From NCBI RefSeq assembly GCF_963677125.1, contig NZ_OY781882.1:2922501-2986500 (forward strand): a DNA stretch of 64,000 nt. Reading direction: 5' to 3'. This document shows, piece by piece, positions 53,385-63,427 of the stretch. The translations under genes and the position numbers were made by a program. The stretch is from an uncultured Desulfobacter sp. (GTDB taxonomy: Bacteria > Desulfobacterota > Desulfobacteria > Desulfobacterales > Desulfobacteraceae). The stretch's first letter is position 1. The number at the start of each line of letters is the position of its first letter. A model generated the notes under the pieces. The model was given only the letters and a program-made list of their open reading frames with translations. It ran no database searches and was not told the DNA's origin.

Positions 53385-56246
53385 ATGGATTTGAACAATA
53401 CAACTTGGCTCAATTTTTTATCTTCTGACATTAACGTATCTGAAATCGAAATGGTCAAAAATAAAAGTATTGCCGGCACCTACTTCATCAGCACCTCCAT
53501 TATTTTATTCATGCTCTTTGCTTCCTTGGGATATTTCTGGATTTACCAGGAACAAAAACAATTTCATGCTGAGTCCAATAAGCTTAGAAGCGATTTCATT
53601 GAATCACAACGCCGGTTCATAAAAAGCGAAGTGGAAAAAACCGTCGAATATATTGCCTATAAAAAATCCAAAACAGATAAGAGGGTCAGACAACAAATTA
53701 GGTCCAGGGTTTATGAAGCCCACGCACTTTCAACGCATATTTGTAATCTTTACAAAGACAATCACAGCACAGACGAGTTGGCGCATATGGTCAAAGATAC
53801 ACTGAGCGCCATGCGTTATAATAATGGCAGAGGATACTATTTTGCCACATCCCTGACCGGTACCGAAGAACTTTTAACGCACAGGCCTCAACCAAAGGCC
53901 AAATCGGCCAATAATATACAGGATATTCGGGGTCAATATGTCATTAAAGAGATGATCCAGATCGCAAAAGAGAAGGGGGAGGGCTTTTATGAATATTTCT
54001 GGACAAAGCCGGAAAAAACAAGGCGCGACTTTCCCAAAATCTCATTTGTAAAACGCTTTGAACCATTGAACTGGTGTATAGGCACTGGTGAATACATTGA
54101 TGATATGGAAAAAGAGATCAAAAAAGAGGTTATAGAAAGGATCTCAAATGTCAGATTTGGAAAAGACGGATATATTTTTGTTTTCAAATATGACGGCACA
54201 TATGTAAGTCATATTGACCCCCAATATATTGGCAAAAACATGATCGATATCACCGACCCCAACGGTGTCAAAATCAACCGCAGACTTTTGGAGGCACACA
54301 CTGTACCGGCTGGGGTCTATGTCAACTATATGTGGAAAAAACCAAGCTCAGGTGTAGAAGCCCCCAAGCTGGTTTTTGCCAAATCCTTTGATGACTGGCA
54401 GTGGATTATCGGCACAGGCGTGTATATGGACGATGTTGAAAAAACCATCAATGAGAAACTTAAGGCTCATTTAACCGCTGTCAGAAAACAAATAACTTTC
54501 ATCCTATGCCTCTTTGCACTTTCCATTTTAATCACGATTCTCATACTCCGCTATTTTTTGCGAAATATTAAAACAGGCATTGAAGTATTTGCAGATTTTT
54601 TTAAAAAAAGCGCTGTTTCAAATGAAAAAATAAATCCCTTGGTGATCCCTTTTTCCGAATTCAGGACCCTGGCGGATTTGTCCAATAAAATGGTGGATGA
54701 CCGCAAACGGACAGACAAGGCACTTCGGGAAAGCGAAGAGCGGTTCCGGAATTTATCCCATGCAACATTTGAAGGCATCGTTTTACATGATAACGGTTGT
54801 ATTATCCAGGCCAATGAGCAGTTTTATAAAATGTACGGCTATACCCGGCAGGAGCTGGCTGATAAAAACATTCTCCGTGTGTTGGTGGCCCCGGATTCAG
54901 TGGTTATGATGAAGAATAAGGTCGAATCCAGAGACTTTGGCCCCTACGACGTAACATGCGTGAAAAAGGACGGGAACACGTTTCCCGTCGAAATCAGGGT
55001 CAGGCCCATGAGCTATCATGGCCGTGAAATAAGAATGGTTGCGCTCAGAGATCTGTCCGAGCAGAAAACGGCACAGGAACAAAAAAAAGCGCTTGAAGCC
55101 CGGCTTCGGCGTGCGGAAAAGATGGAGGCCATAGGCACCTTGGCAGGCGGGGTCGCACACGATCTCAACAATGTACTGACCGGTCTTGTGAGCTACCCGG
55201 ATTTGTTACTGATGGATTTGCCCGAAGACAGTGACTTGCGCAACCCCATTTTAACCATACAAAAATCCGGAAAAAGGGCCGCCGCGATTGTGCAGGATTT
55301 GCTGACGCTGGCAAGAAGAGGCGTAGCCGTCTCGAAAGTTATCAATTTAAACGATCTGGTTAATGATTATCTCAAATCGCCGGAACACAACAAATTAAAA
55401 TCATTTCATCCCAATGCCGAGTTTTCAACCGACCTTCAACCGGATCTTTTAAACATCATGGGATCACCGATTCATTTGTCCAAAACAATTATGAATCTGA
55501 TCTCCAATGCCGTTGAGGCTATAGAGGACCATGGGCTTGTGTCCATCTCTACGAGAAACCGGTACATTGATACATGCATAAAAGGTTATGACGAAGTTCG
55601 GGAAGGAGACTATGCAATCCTGAGTGTGACGGATAACGGATCAGGTATCAATGAAGGTGATCTGGAAAAAATTTTTGAGCCTTTTTATACCAAAAAAGCC
55701 ATGGGTAGAAGTGGTACCGGCCTGGGTATGGCTGTGGTATGGGGAACGGTAAAAGATCACGACGGTTATATCAATGTTGAAAGCCAAGGCGGAAAAGGAA
55801 GTAAATTCACTCTCTTTTTTCCGGTTACAAGGAAGGCTGCTGAAAAAGACGAAGTCCTGTTAATTGATGATTACATGGGAAACGGAGAAAAAATCCTGGT
55901 TGTAGACGACGTTTCACAACAAATAGAAATTGCATCCGCCCTGCTGCAAAAATTGGGATACGCCGTTGATGCCGTCTCAAGCGGCGAAGACGCCGTGGAA
56001 TACATAAAAAACAATACAGCAGACATAATCATTTTGGACATGATCATGGACCCGGGCATAGACGGCCTGGACACCTACAAGCGTATTCTGGAACTGAATC
56101 CGGAACAACGGGCCATCATTGCCAGCGGATTTTCAGAAACGGACCGGATTAAAGAGGCCCAAAGGCTGGGTGCCGGAGAATACGTTAAAAAGCCCTATAC
56201 GTTGGAAAAAATCGGAATAGCCGTGAAAACTGAACTATCTCGATAA
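53385..56246 (+). CDS. Hybrid sensor histidine kinase (Cache, PAS, HisKA, HATPase, receiver)
   Basis: About 953 residues. The first membrane helix is near residues 30-50 (TYFISTSIILFMLFASLGYF); the periplasmic part holds two Cache_2-like units, each ending in the GTGEYIDD or GTGVYMDD motif; a second helix follows near 370-390. The cytoplasmic part has a PAS domain, the phospho-accepting His in LAGGVAHDLNNVLTGL, the ATP-binding boxes DNGSGI and GTGLGM, and a C-terminal receiver with ILVVDD, Asp in IIILDMIMDPGIDG and Lys in YVKKPY. The start is uncertain (53316, 53385 or 53451). Cache units often bind small organic acids; the output partner is not in the window. Confidence 0.85.
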   Translation: MDLNNTTWLNFLSSDINVSEIEMVKNKSIAGTYFISTSIILFMLFASLGYFWIYQEQKQFHAESNKLRSDFIESQRRFIKSEVEKTVEYIAYKKSKTDKRVRQQIRSRVYEAHALSTHICNLYKDNHSTDELAHMVKDTLSAMRYNNGRGYYFATSLTGTEELLTHRPQPKAKSANNIQDIRGQYVIKEMIQIAKEKGEGFYEYFWTKPEKTRRDFPKISFVKRFEPLNWCIGTGEYIDDMEKEIKKEVIERISNVRFGKDGYIFVFKYDGTYVSHIDPQYIGKNMIDITDPNGVKINRRLLEAHTVPAGVYVNYMWKKPSSGVEAPKLVFAKSFDDWQWIIGTGVYMDDVEKTINEKLKAHLTAVRKQITFILCLFALSILITILILRYFLRNIKTGIEVFADFFKKSAVSNEKINPLVIPFSEFRTLADLSNKMVDDRKRTDKALRESEERFRNLSHATFEGIVLHDNGCIIQANEQFYKMYGYTRQELADKNILRVLVAPDSVVMMKNKVESRDFGPYDVTCVKKDGNTFPVEIRVRPMSYHGREIRMVALRDLSEQKTAQEQKKALEARLRRAEKMEAIGTLAGGVAHDLNNVLTGLVSYPDLLLMDLPEDSDLRNPILTIQKSGKRAAAIVQDLLTLARRGVAVSKVINLNDLVNDYLKSPEHNKLKSFHPNAEFSTDLQPDLLNIMGSPIHLSKTIMNLISNAVEAIEDHGLVSISTRNRYIDTCIKGYDEVREGDYAILSVTDNGSGINEGDLEKIFEPFYTKKAMGRSGTGLGMAVVWGTVKDHDGYINVESQGGKGSKFTLFFPVTRKAAEKDEVLLIDDYMGNGEKILVVDDVSQQIEIASALLQKLGYAVDAVSSGEDAVEYIKNNTADIIILDMIMDPGIDGLDTYKRILELNPEQRAIIASGFSETDRIKEAQRLGAGEYVKKPYTLEKIGIAVKTELSR

Positions 56247-56287
56247 CTGATTAAATACACTCTCTCCAACATCAACAGGAGGCGATT

Positions 56288-57661
56288 ATTTTCCATCAAA
56301 AAAACAAAAGATATGGGGCCATCCTCCTGGCGGTGGCTGTGGCCGGCATCGGCATGTACCTGTTGTTTGACCAAATGGGAATCAGTATCCAAGACCCTTT
56401 GAAACAGATTCAAAAACGCGGCACGATTCGCATGATCACAACCAATACAGCCACATCCTATTACATGTACCGGGATTCGCCCATGGGATTTGAGTATGAC
56501 CTTGCAAAGGCGTTTGCAGATCATCTTGGGGTGGCCCTTGACGTTATCGTTCCGGAGTGGAACACAATGTTTGACGTGCTCAATTCCGGGCAGGGAGATT
56601 TCATCGCCGCCGGTATTACCATAACAGAATCAAGGGAACGGATCGCATTATTTTCAGATCCCTACATGCCTGTGCAGCAAAAATTCATTCACCACAAACT
56701 AAAATTCGGCATAAAAAATCTTGAGCAGTTGGCGGGCAAAACCATTTATGTCAGAAAAGGCACCTCTTACCAGGAACGTTTAGAGGAGCTCAAAGCATCA
56801 GGTATTGATCTTAAGATTCTGCCCCTTAAAGATGTGGCCACCGAAGAATTCATCAGATTGGTTTCTGAAAAAAAAATCAAATATACCATCGCGGATTCAA
56901 ACATTGCGCTGTTAAACCGCAGATACTACCCGGACATCATAATCGGGCTGCCGATTCAGGAAGAAGAGTACCTGGGGTGGGCCGTAAAAAAAACGAACAG
57001 AGGCCTGCGGGACCAAATCAATGCGTTCCTTGAGATGGCCGAAGAAACAGGTATTTTTGCTAAACTATATGAAAAGTATTACGGCAACGTGGAAATTTTT
57101 GATTATTTTGACTTAAAAAAATTTCACGAACGAATTAAAACCCGGCTGCCCGAATATAAAACGATGATTAAAAAAGAATCTGAAAAATACGGATTTGACT
57201 GGCGGCTGATCGCTGCAATGATCTACCAGGAATCCCATTTCAATGCCAAGGCAAAAAGCCGTACCGGCGTCAGGGGGCTGATGCAGGTGACACAGGAAAC
57301 GGCCAGGCTGATGGGTATCAAAAATCGGCTGGATCCAAAACAGAGCGTTAAAGCCGGCGTTAAATTTTTTAACATGATGCATAAGCGCTTTAATGACATT
57401 CCAGACCCCCGGCAAAAAACACGCTTTGCGCTTGCCGCTTATAACGTGGGATATGGCCATGTCAGAGATGCCCAGGCAATTGCCCGGCAACAGGGCCTGG
57501 ATATCAATAAATGGACATCCCTGAAAAAAACCCTGCCTCTTCTAAGCAAACGCAAATACTATGAAAAAACCCGGCACGGATATGCCCGGGGCCAGGAGCC
57601 GGTTCATTATGTAGAACGCATTTTCACCTATTACGACATCCTCAGGCAAAAAAAACATTAA
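56288..57661 (+). CDS. mltF: MltF-like membrane-bound lytic transglycosylase; possible AUU start
   Basis: About 457 residues: an N-terminal helix (AILLAVAVAGIGMYLLF), a SBP_bac_3-like solute-binding domain (~45-270, GFEYDLAKAFADHLGVALDV), and a C-terminal SLT domain with the catalytic Glu in AAMIYQESHFNAKAKSRTGV and the RGLMQVT and AAYNVGYGHV motifs. This is the MltF layout. The first conventional start is GTG 56333, which would cut into the membrane helix and has no RBS. AGGAGG at 56277-56282 stands 5 bases before ATT 56288, and from there the frame encodes a basic stretch before the helix. An AUU start is therefore inferred. It cleaves peptidoglycan to 1,6-anhydro products. Confidence 0.8.
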   Translation: MFHQKNKRYGAILLAVAVAGIGMYLLFDQMGISIQDPLKQIQKRGTIRMITTNTATSYYMYRDSPMGFEYDLAKAFADHLGVALDVIVPEWNTMFDVLNSGQGDFIAAGITITESRERIALFSDPYMPVQQKFIHHKLKFGIKNLEQLAGKTIYVRKGTSYQERLEELKASGIDLKILPLKDVATEEFIRLVSEKKIKYTIADSNIALLNRRYYPDIIIGLPIQEEEYLGWAVKKTNRGLRDQINAFLEMAEETGIFAKLYEKYYGNVEIFDYFDLKKFHERIKTRLPEYKTMIKKESEKYGFDWRLIAAMIYQESHFNAKAKSRTGVRGLMQVTQETARLMGIKNRLDPKQSVKAGVKFFNMMHKRFNDIPDPRQKTRFALAAYNVGYGHVRDAQAIARQQGLDINKWTSLKKTLPLLSKRKYYEKTRHGYARGQEPVHYVERIFTYYDILRQKKH

Positions 57662-58512
57662 TAACAGCGCATAATCTTCAACGCACGTTCCAACCGTTGA
57701 CAAAAAAAACGGACACATTCTTTCCGGAATGCCAGGCCCTTAAAATATTCACTGTCGCCGATAGAGATTGTGGGGCAGTCCACCGCCATGCCCATATCTT
57801 CAAACATGCAGCGCCAACTGTCTTCTGGGCCCATCAGATCGTCTTCCACATGGATGCCGGCCAAAAACATCATTGGAATCAGACGGATGCGGGTAAAATC
57901 TTTTTGGGTGTGGTTCTTGCTGATTAGCCCGGCAACACTGTTGATATTGGGGATGCCTTCGACCGTGGCTGTATACACATTGTCATAAAGCCCGGACACA
58001 AGATGGTCGATGCCCATATAAACCATATTCACCGGATCTGCCGCCAGAGGCGTGCCGTGCAGGGCCAGCAGATTAATTTCCTTCTCCCCGGTCAAAAAAT
58101 CATTTGACACCTCGTCAAGCACCTGTTCAACAAACGCCCATCGATGGCAGAGTGTTTCGCCCATGACCACCCGCAGCCCCGGAAAGTATAAAGAAGACTC
58201 TCTGACCTGCTGATATTCCGTCCCCGGAAAGACATGCAGCGGTTGCACAACCGCTTTTCGGTATCCGTCGGCCTCCACCCTTCCCAATATTTCCAAAAGG
58301 CTTGGCAGCCCTTTTTTTCTGCGGATGATCTCCGAGGTATAGGCCCAGTATATGTCGTAATCGGCAAATTGTTCGGCCAGCTGCGCCTGGACCCTGTCCA
58401 TGGCGTCCTGGCCCCGGGATGATGACCCAAATGCCGCAATGACAATTGCCGGTTGTTCTTTAAGTTTTGGCAGGCGCATTTTCCGGCCTATGTAACCATG
58501 TTGATGCATCAT
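57658..58512 (-). CDS. cbiK: CbiK-type sirohydrochlorin cobaltochelatase
   Basis: A ~284-residue class II chelatase with the two-half CbiK/ferrochelatase fold. Expected ligands are present: His in LALHGTPLAADP, Glu in TATVEGIPNIN, and His in MMFLAGIHVEDDLMG. CbiK inserts Co2+ (or Fe2+/Ni2+) into sirohydrochlorin; here there is no signal peptide, so it is cytoplasmic. AGGAGG (58514-58519) sits by the ATG pair at 58512/58509; a TTG further up overlaps the CobN-like gene. It is last gene of the leftward CobN-like operon, so it could also act on tetrapyrroles handled by that system. Confidence 0.8.
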   Translation of the reverse strand: MMHQHGYIGRKMRLPKLKEQPAIVIAAFGSSSRGQDAMDRVQAQLAEQFADYDIYWAYTSEIIRRKKGLPSLLEILGRVEADGYRKAVVQPLHVFPGTEYQQVRESSLYFPGLRVVMGETLCHRWAFVEQVLDEVSNDFLTGEKEINLLALHGTPLAADPVNMVYMGIDHLVSGLYDNVYTATVEGIPNINSVAGLISKNHTQKDFTRIRLIPMMFLAGIHVEDDLMGPEDSWRCMFEDMGMAVDCPTISIGDSEYFKGLAFRKECVRFFCQRLERALKIMRCY

Positions 58513-58529
58513 TCCTCCTTTGTCTTTGT

Positions 58530-61500
58530 TCAAACACGATTCAATCTATACCCTGCAACCAAAAGCACCAGGACTCCGGCGGCAATCACCATGACCTGCC
58601 AGGCTGAACCCGAAGAGGTCACAGTGGTTTCTTTTGCCTTTTCTTCCACCATTTCAAATCCTTCGATATTTTTCTCTTTGGTGTCGGCCCGGGGATTCTC
58701 TGGTTGCTGAATTTCTTTGATCACCTTTTCAAGGCCCTGCCGGGCTTTCTGGTATTCGGCGATTCTTTTTTCCAGGGACTTTCCTGAAGCCTTGGCCAGG
58801 GCCATTTTAAAAGCGGCCATCTGTTTGGGGGTTAAAAGGCCGGCCAGGGAGAGATAGTTTGTGACATATTGCTGAAACATAGGATTGTTGCAGGTATGCT
58901 CACAGCAGGCCACCCCTTTTTCAATCACGTTGACGGCAAAGGCCCGGGCAATATTTTTTTTCATCTCTTCGGGTGCTTGCCAGTATTTTTTCCGGTCAGC
59001 TTCAATCATACGCGCCGTGATGGACTGGATTGCCCAAGGGTTGTTTTTATCAAAAAATTTCTTGAGGTTTTGGCCGTATTTGTCCTGGACATAGACGTCA
59101 TGAATCTGCTCCCAATAATTGCCGTCCACGGCCCAGGGAGAGGTGACTTGAAATCCCCACAGGTTCTCCACAAATTCGTCCATGGCCTTGGCGCCTGAAT
59201 ATCCTTGCTTTTTCATGCCTTCAATCCATTTGGGGTTTAGGTACCGGGTCCTCAGCGCCTTGCCTATGGCCTTGGGCAGATCGTTAAGTGTTACGGTTTT
59301 TCCATCTTTCATATCCGCCACAATGGTTTCGGGAAAGCGGCCTGTCTGCTGCTTCACCGCCAGGGAAAGCCCGCCTAAAAAGGCAAATACATCGTCATTG
59401 TCCAGAAGATTATAAACATTGGAAGAGGTGGTATGCATGGCCATTTTCACATCTTTAAGATTGGACAGATAGGCGCTTTTCAAGGATTTGCCCCAAATGT
59501 TGTTGCCATAGGCATACGCATAATGGTGAATAAAAACATCGGAGATCTCCTTTTCATTTTCCCATACCCCGCTGTTGGGAATCAGTTCCTGCATGGCATG
59601 GGAATAGGCCCCTGGCATGGGTGCAAACACCCTAACCCGGCTTAAATCCTTGGCTTCCTTAGGAGAATATCCATTTTCGATCAAGGCGGCTTCAATGGCC
59701 TGATTGTGAACGGCCACAAAATTTTCCACATCCTTGAGTTTGGATGCCATGTCCACAGCCCGGTCCATGAGCTTGATCAATTTTGCGTAACTGTCCCTAA
59801 AGAGGCCTGAAGACTGGACCAGCACATCAATCCGGGGCCGGTTCAACAGTCGGCCAGGTATGGGAACAATGTCCACCACCTGATTCTTTTTGTCCCACAC
59901 CGGTGATACGCCTAAAAGATACAGGACAGCAGCCACACTTGCCCCTTCGTTTCTTTGCAGTTCCGTGCTCCAGAGAATCAACCCCAGCTTGTCCGGATAA
60001 CATCCATGCTTTTCCCGGTAGGCGGCAATTATGTCGTCGGCCAGTTTTTTGCCCATGTCCCAGGCTTCCTTTGATGGGACTTTATCAATGTTAAATCCGA
60101 AAAAATTTTTCCCCGTGGGTACGGCATCGGGATTTCGGATGGGATCATTGCCTTCGGCCGGGGCAATGTAACCGCCGTTCAGGGCCTTGAGAAGGGAGGT
60201 TAACTCATTTTCCCCACAGGCGCGAAGCTGTGTTCTCATATCAGTCGGCTCTATTTCCGGGCTTGCGTCACAGACGGCATCTGTCAGTGACAAAAGCGCC
60301 TCGCCCTCGGGAGAGACGCCAAAGGTATGAAGACCATAGGGAATCATAGTTTCCTGAAGCTCAAGAATATAGTGCTCAACGGTTTCAATGGTTTCGGCGT
60401 CGTAGGTTTTGAGATCCAGGTCATTATGGAGCCCCAGCTTTTTAATCAGAGATTCAACGCTTTTCAGCTTTTCTTGGGCAAGCATCTCATCGGTTTCAAG
60501 GGCAATGTGATATGCATCGATCACTGCTGTCAATTTGCGGTATTCCATATAGGTTCCGCCTTTTTTAAGGGGTGGAATCAAATGGTCGATGACAACGCCC
60601 CTGCCCCGTCGTTTGGCCTGGATCCCTTCACCCACATTATCCACAATATAGGGGTAGATATTGGGAATATCCTGGAGCAGTATGTCGGGCGGGTCCATGA
60701 TGGAAAGCCCCACCTGTTTGCCGGGCAGCCACTCGTGGGTGCCGTGCTTGCCAAGGCTGATAATTGCATCGGCCTTGAACTCTTTTGTCAGCCACATGTA
60801 AAAGGCGATGTACTGATGATGGGGATACAGTTTTGGATCGTGATATAATTTTTCCGGATCCTCCCCAAATCCCCTGGAAGGCTGGGGCATGAGCCACAGA
60901 TGCCCCAAACGGATGCACGGAATGATGAATGCGTTGTTTGCCATCATGATATCCGTGGATTCGGCAGGCCCCCACTGTGCCGACACATGCTGTTTAAACC
61001 TTTCAGGCAGCTGGGCAAACCATGTTTTATACTGCGACAAAGGGATCGTTATCACGCTATGGTTGGCAATAAGCTTGGAAAGCTCTCCCGGAGCCCATGA
61101 CCCCACGTTTCTGCCGCCTAAAAGGATTCGTTTTTTAACAATCGCTTCGGTGAGATCATCATCTGCAATGGCATACCCTTGGGCTTTAAGCGTTGAAACG
61201 ATCCGGGCAATGGATCTGAAGCAGTTCATGTAACTGCCTCCGATATTCTGCTTGCCCGGCGGGTGGTTCCAGTAAAGCATGGCGACCTTTTTGTCGCAGT
61301 TAGGTGTTATTTTCAGATGATGCCAGGCCTGGATTCGTTTGACCAGATGCTCAACCTGCCCGGGTATGGGCACCCTGTCGTACAGAATATCGGCCATACC
61401 CTTGAGCCGCACAGCGGTCTTGCCGCCCACCACCGTGGGTTCAATCCCGCCGTTTTCTTCGGGTATGCAGACCTGCCAGGCGGTGCGAAGCGTGGAAATG

Positions 61501-62435
61501 CCTTGGTCTGATTTTTCCCACTGGTTTATGGTGATGCCGTGGGCTTCCAAGGGGATAAATACCGGCGCATTAATTTGGGATAAAATCCGGGTGGTTTCTT
61601 CAGGAAAGCCCCTTAGAAACCGGAAGGAAAACCCAACGAGCCCATCCACACGGGATTTTCCGTTCGGGTCCAAAAAACAAGACTGAAGGGATTTATGATA
61701 AGGCGGTTTTCCAAATGCCGGCAGTACATTGATACCTCTTTTTTCAAGGGCTGAAATGATGCCGGCTTCAAGTTTACCGTTCTCTTTGACCACCGAGGTT
61801 CGGAACGTATGAATCCCCACCCAGAACCCTTTATCGTTATATCTGCCCTGTTTTTTGTACCAGTTCAAATAATCGTTAAAATTTGCAAACAGATTCGGAG
61901 CATCCGGATGAAAGAGTCCTTCATCCGGCAGGACAAAGGGTTTGTCATAAGCCGTTTTAATCCCATTGTCGCAAAGCGCCATCAAAACCATATTTTTTAA
62001 ATTCCCCACAGTGGGCGGCTGGAAATAGGCTTCAGTGGCAAGATGCGGAATAAATCCTTTTTTCTTTAATTTATCGGCCAGATAACTGCAGCGAAGACTG
62101 TAGATTTTTATGGTTTTATTTTCCAGGGTTGCAGATAAAAACGCATCCATCTCCCGCTTCATGAAATCGACGAAAATGATGTCGGCGCTGTTGACCTCTT
62201 CTGTTCCAACCCGGTCATTGCGAATCTCTTTGTCCGTGTAGAACCTGAAACGGCATTTTTCGCCAATGCCGGGCATGGCGGATAATTCCCTAATGACCCG
62301 GGCGGTCATGATACTGTCTCGGGTACTGACGACAAAAAGAATGGTCAGCTTGTCCGGGGCACAGGGGGATGCGGATGGGAACAACAACGTTGCAGCAAAA
62401 AGAAGCAGGCCAAGCCTATTAATCGATTTCATCAA
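58530..62435 (-). CDS. Exported, membrane-anchored CobN-like chelatase (HmuS-like)
   Basis: A 1301-residue member of the CobN/magnesium chelatase subunit H family, with the core motif SLGKHGTHEWLPGKQVGLS. Unlike cytoplasmic CobN it has a signal peptide (LGLLLFAATLLFPSASPCA) and a C-terminal membrane helix (~1277-1296, WQVMVIAAGVLVLLVAGYRL) after a charged linker, so the catalytic body lies outside the cytoplasm. It is encoded with ExbB-like, DUF2149 and DUF2162 proteins, as is HmuS in Bacteroides, a CobN relative reported to remove iron from haem. Insertion or removal of metal in a periplasmic tetrapyrrole is inferred; the direction and the metal are unknown. No CobS/CobT ATPase is nearby. 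Confidence 0.8.
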   Translation of the reverse strand: MMKSINRLGLLLFAATLLFPSASPCAPDKLTILFVVSTRDSIMTARVIRELSAMPGIGEKCRFRFYTDKEIRNDRVGTEEVNSADIIFVDFMKREMDAFLSATLENKTIKIYSLRCSYLADKLKKKGFIPHLATEAYFQPPTVGNLKNMVLMALCDNGIKTAYDKPFVLPDEGLFHPDAPNLFANFNDYLNWYKKQGRYNDKGFWVGIHTFRTSVVKENGKLEAGIISALEKRGINVLPAFGKPPYHKSLQSCFLDPNGKSRVDGLVGFSFRFLRGFPEETTRILSQINAPVFIPLEAHGITINQWEKSDQGISTLRTAWQVCIPEENGGIEPTVVGGKTAVRLKGMADILYDRVPIPGQVEHLVKRIQAWHHLKITPNCDKKVAMLYWNHPPGKQNIGGSYMNCFRSIARIVSTLKAQGYAIADDDLTEAIVKKRILLGGRNVGSWAPGELSKLIANHSVITIPLSQYKTWFAQLPERFKQHVSAQWGPAESTDIMMANNAFIIPCIRLGHLWLMPQPSRGFGEDPEKLYHDPKLYPHHQYIAFYMWLTKEFKADAIISLGKHGTHEWLPGKQVGLSIMDPPDILLQDIPNIYPYIVDNVGEGIQAKRRGRGVVIDHLIPPLKKGGTYMEYRKLTAVIDAYHIALETDEMLAQEKLKSVESLIKKLGLHNDLDLKTYDAETIETVEHYILELQETMIPYGLHTFGVSPEGEALLSLTDAVCDASPEIEPTDMRTQLRACGENELTSLLKALNGGYIAPAEGNDPIRNPDAVPTGKNFFGFNIDKVPSKEAWDMGKKLADDIIAAYREKHGCYPDKLGLILWSTELQRNEGASVAAVLYLLGVSPVWDKKNQVVDIVPIPGRLLNRPRIDVLVQSSGLFRDSYAKLIKLMDRAVDMASKLKDVENFVAVHNQAIEAALIENGYSPKEAKDLSRVRVFAPMPGAYSHAMQELIPNSGVWENEKEISDVFIHHYAYAYGNNIWGKSLKSAYLSNLKDVKMAMHTTSSNVYNLLDNDDVFAFLGGLSLAVKQQTGRFPETIVADMKDGKTVTLNDLPKAIGKALRTRYLNPKWIEGMKKQGYSGAKAMDEFVENLWGFQVTSPWAVDGNYWEQIHDVYVQDKYGQNLKKFFDKNNPWAIQSITARMIEADRKKYWQAPEEMKKNIARAFAVNVIEKGVACCEHTCNNPMFQQYVTNYLSLAGLLTPKQMAAFKMALAKASGKSLEKRIAEYQKARQGLEKVIKEIQQPENPRADTKEKNIEGFEMVEEKAKETTVTSSGSAWQVMVIAAGVLVLLVAGYRLNRV

Positions 62436-62778
62436 TTTTTTCCTCCGGGATGTAAACGATCCTGCCGTTTTTCAACTGATAGGCCGTGCCGAGCCGAAAG
62501 CCTTCATTCCCGCCGATTTTATGGTTTGTCACCTTTTTGACTTTGATCTCTTTTCCCTTTTTGGTGATGATCTGCCACTGGTCTTTAACCTTTTTCATGA
62601 CGGTGATTTCACTGTCCGGATTGAAGAAATCGAGAACCTGGAAGGTAGACATCAAGGTTAAAAGCAGGGCCACAATAAAAACCAACGCCACATCGAACAG
62701 GTTGGCCACCCCGTTGAGGGGTTCTTCATACCTGGATTTGAGTAATGGCACAGGCCGACTTTGTTTTATAAATTTCAT
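62419..62778 (-). CDS. DUF2149 ExbD-like protein
   Basis: A 119-residue protein with one membrane helix (LFDVALVFIVALLLTLM). PLNGVANLFDVALVF resembles the ExbD PLID helix start, including a membrane-edge Asp. A short extracytoplasmic domain follows with GTAYQLKNGRIVYIPEE. DUF2149 genes accompany CobN-like and ExbB-like genes in methanogens and Bacteroides (HmuV position). It overlaps both neighbours. It probably forms a proton-driven motor with the ExbB-like protein. Confidence 0.75.
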   Translation of the reverse strand: MKFIKQSRPVPLLKSRYEEPLNGVANLFDVALVFIVALLLTLMSTFQVLDFFNPDSEITVMKKVKDQWQIITKKGKEIKVKKVTNHKIGGNEGFRLGTAYQLKNGRIVYIPEEKIDEID

Positions 62779-63422
62779 GGCGTATCCGTTGGTGCGGTCT
62801 CTTTAGAAAGGCCGTTTGCCATGGCTTCGGTGATCAGGTTGATCCTGCGCATATCTTCAAGCATCCACAGCTCCTTGACCACGGTAAAAAAATAACTGCT
62901 GAGACCTAAGGCAATGCCCACCACCGTGGTGGTGAACGCCAAAATCAGGCTGGAGGAAAGCTGTGCCATATCGCCCTGGGTCAGGCCGGAAAGCCCCGTG
63001 CCCATGGGAATCAAAGTGCCCATCAAGCCTAGGCTGGGCCCGATACGCACAACAACGCGAATTTTATCTACATTTTTTAAAAGCGCGTGTTGTTTTTTCT
63101 GGTTCAAATCTTCAATCTTTTCAGCCTTCAAAATTCCCGGCTGTTTTACGATGCTTTCCAGGTCCCGGACATATGCTGTGATATGGGCCGGCAGCATGGA
63201 CTGGACCTCTTTTGGCAAGGTTCCTGCCCGGCTGATCTCTTCAAGGAATGCGGACAAGGGCTTTTTTGATCGTTTTTGCCTGCGCTTAATCCATTCACCG
63301 AAAAAACCACCGGTATAGATAAACAACCACAGGCACAGAATAATCAGCAAGGCCGCAACCGGTACCAGCAATGCCGTTGAGATCGTGTATAAAATAGTTT
63401 GGAATACAGCGAAAAGATTCAT
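62775..63422 (-). CDS. MotA/TolQ/ExbB proton-channel-like protein
   Basis: A 215-residue inner-membrane protein: an N-terminal helix (VAALLIILCLWLFIYTGGFF), a cytoplasmic loop, then the paired helices with IGPSLGLMGTLIPMGTGLSG and SLILAFTTTVVGIALGLSSY. This is the ExbB/TolQ signature, with the family's ion-path threonines. It is distinct from the ExbB of the TonB operon. It should supply proton-motive force to the CobN-like protein through DUF2149 (HmuU position in the Bacteroides comparison). Confidence 0.8.
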   Translation of the reverse strand: MNLFAVFQTILYTISTALLVPVAALLIILCLWLFIYTGGFFGEWIKRRQKRSKKPLSAFLEEISRAGTLPKEVQSMLPAHITAYVRDLESIVKQPGILKAEKIEDLNQKKQHALLKNVDKIRVVVRIGPSLGLMGTLIPMGTGLSGLTQGDMAQLSSSLILAFTTTVVGIALGLSSYFFTVVKELWMLEDMRRINLITEAMANGLSKETAPTDTP

Positions 63423-63427
63423 GGGTG

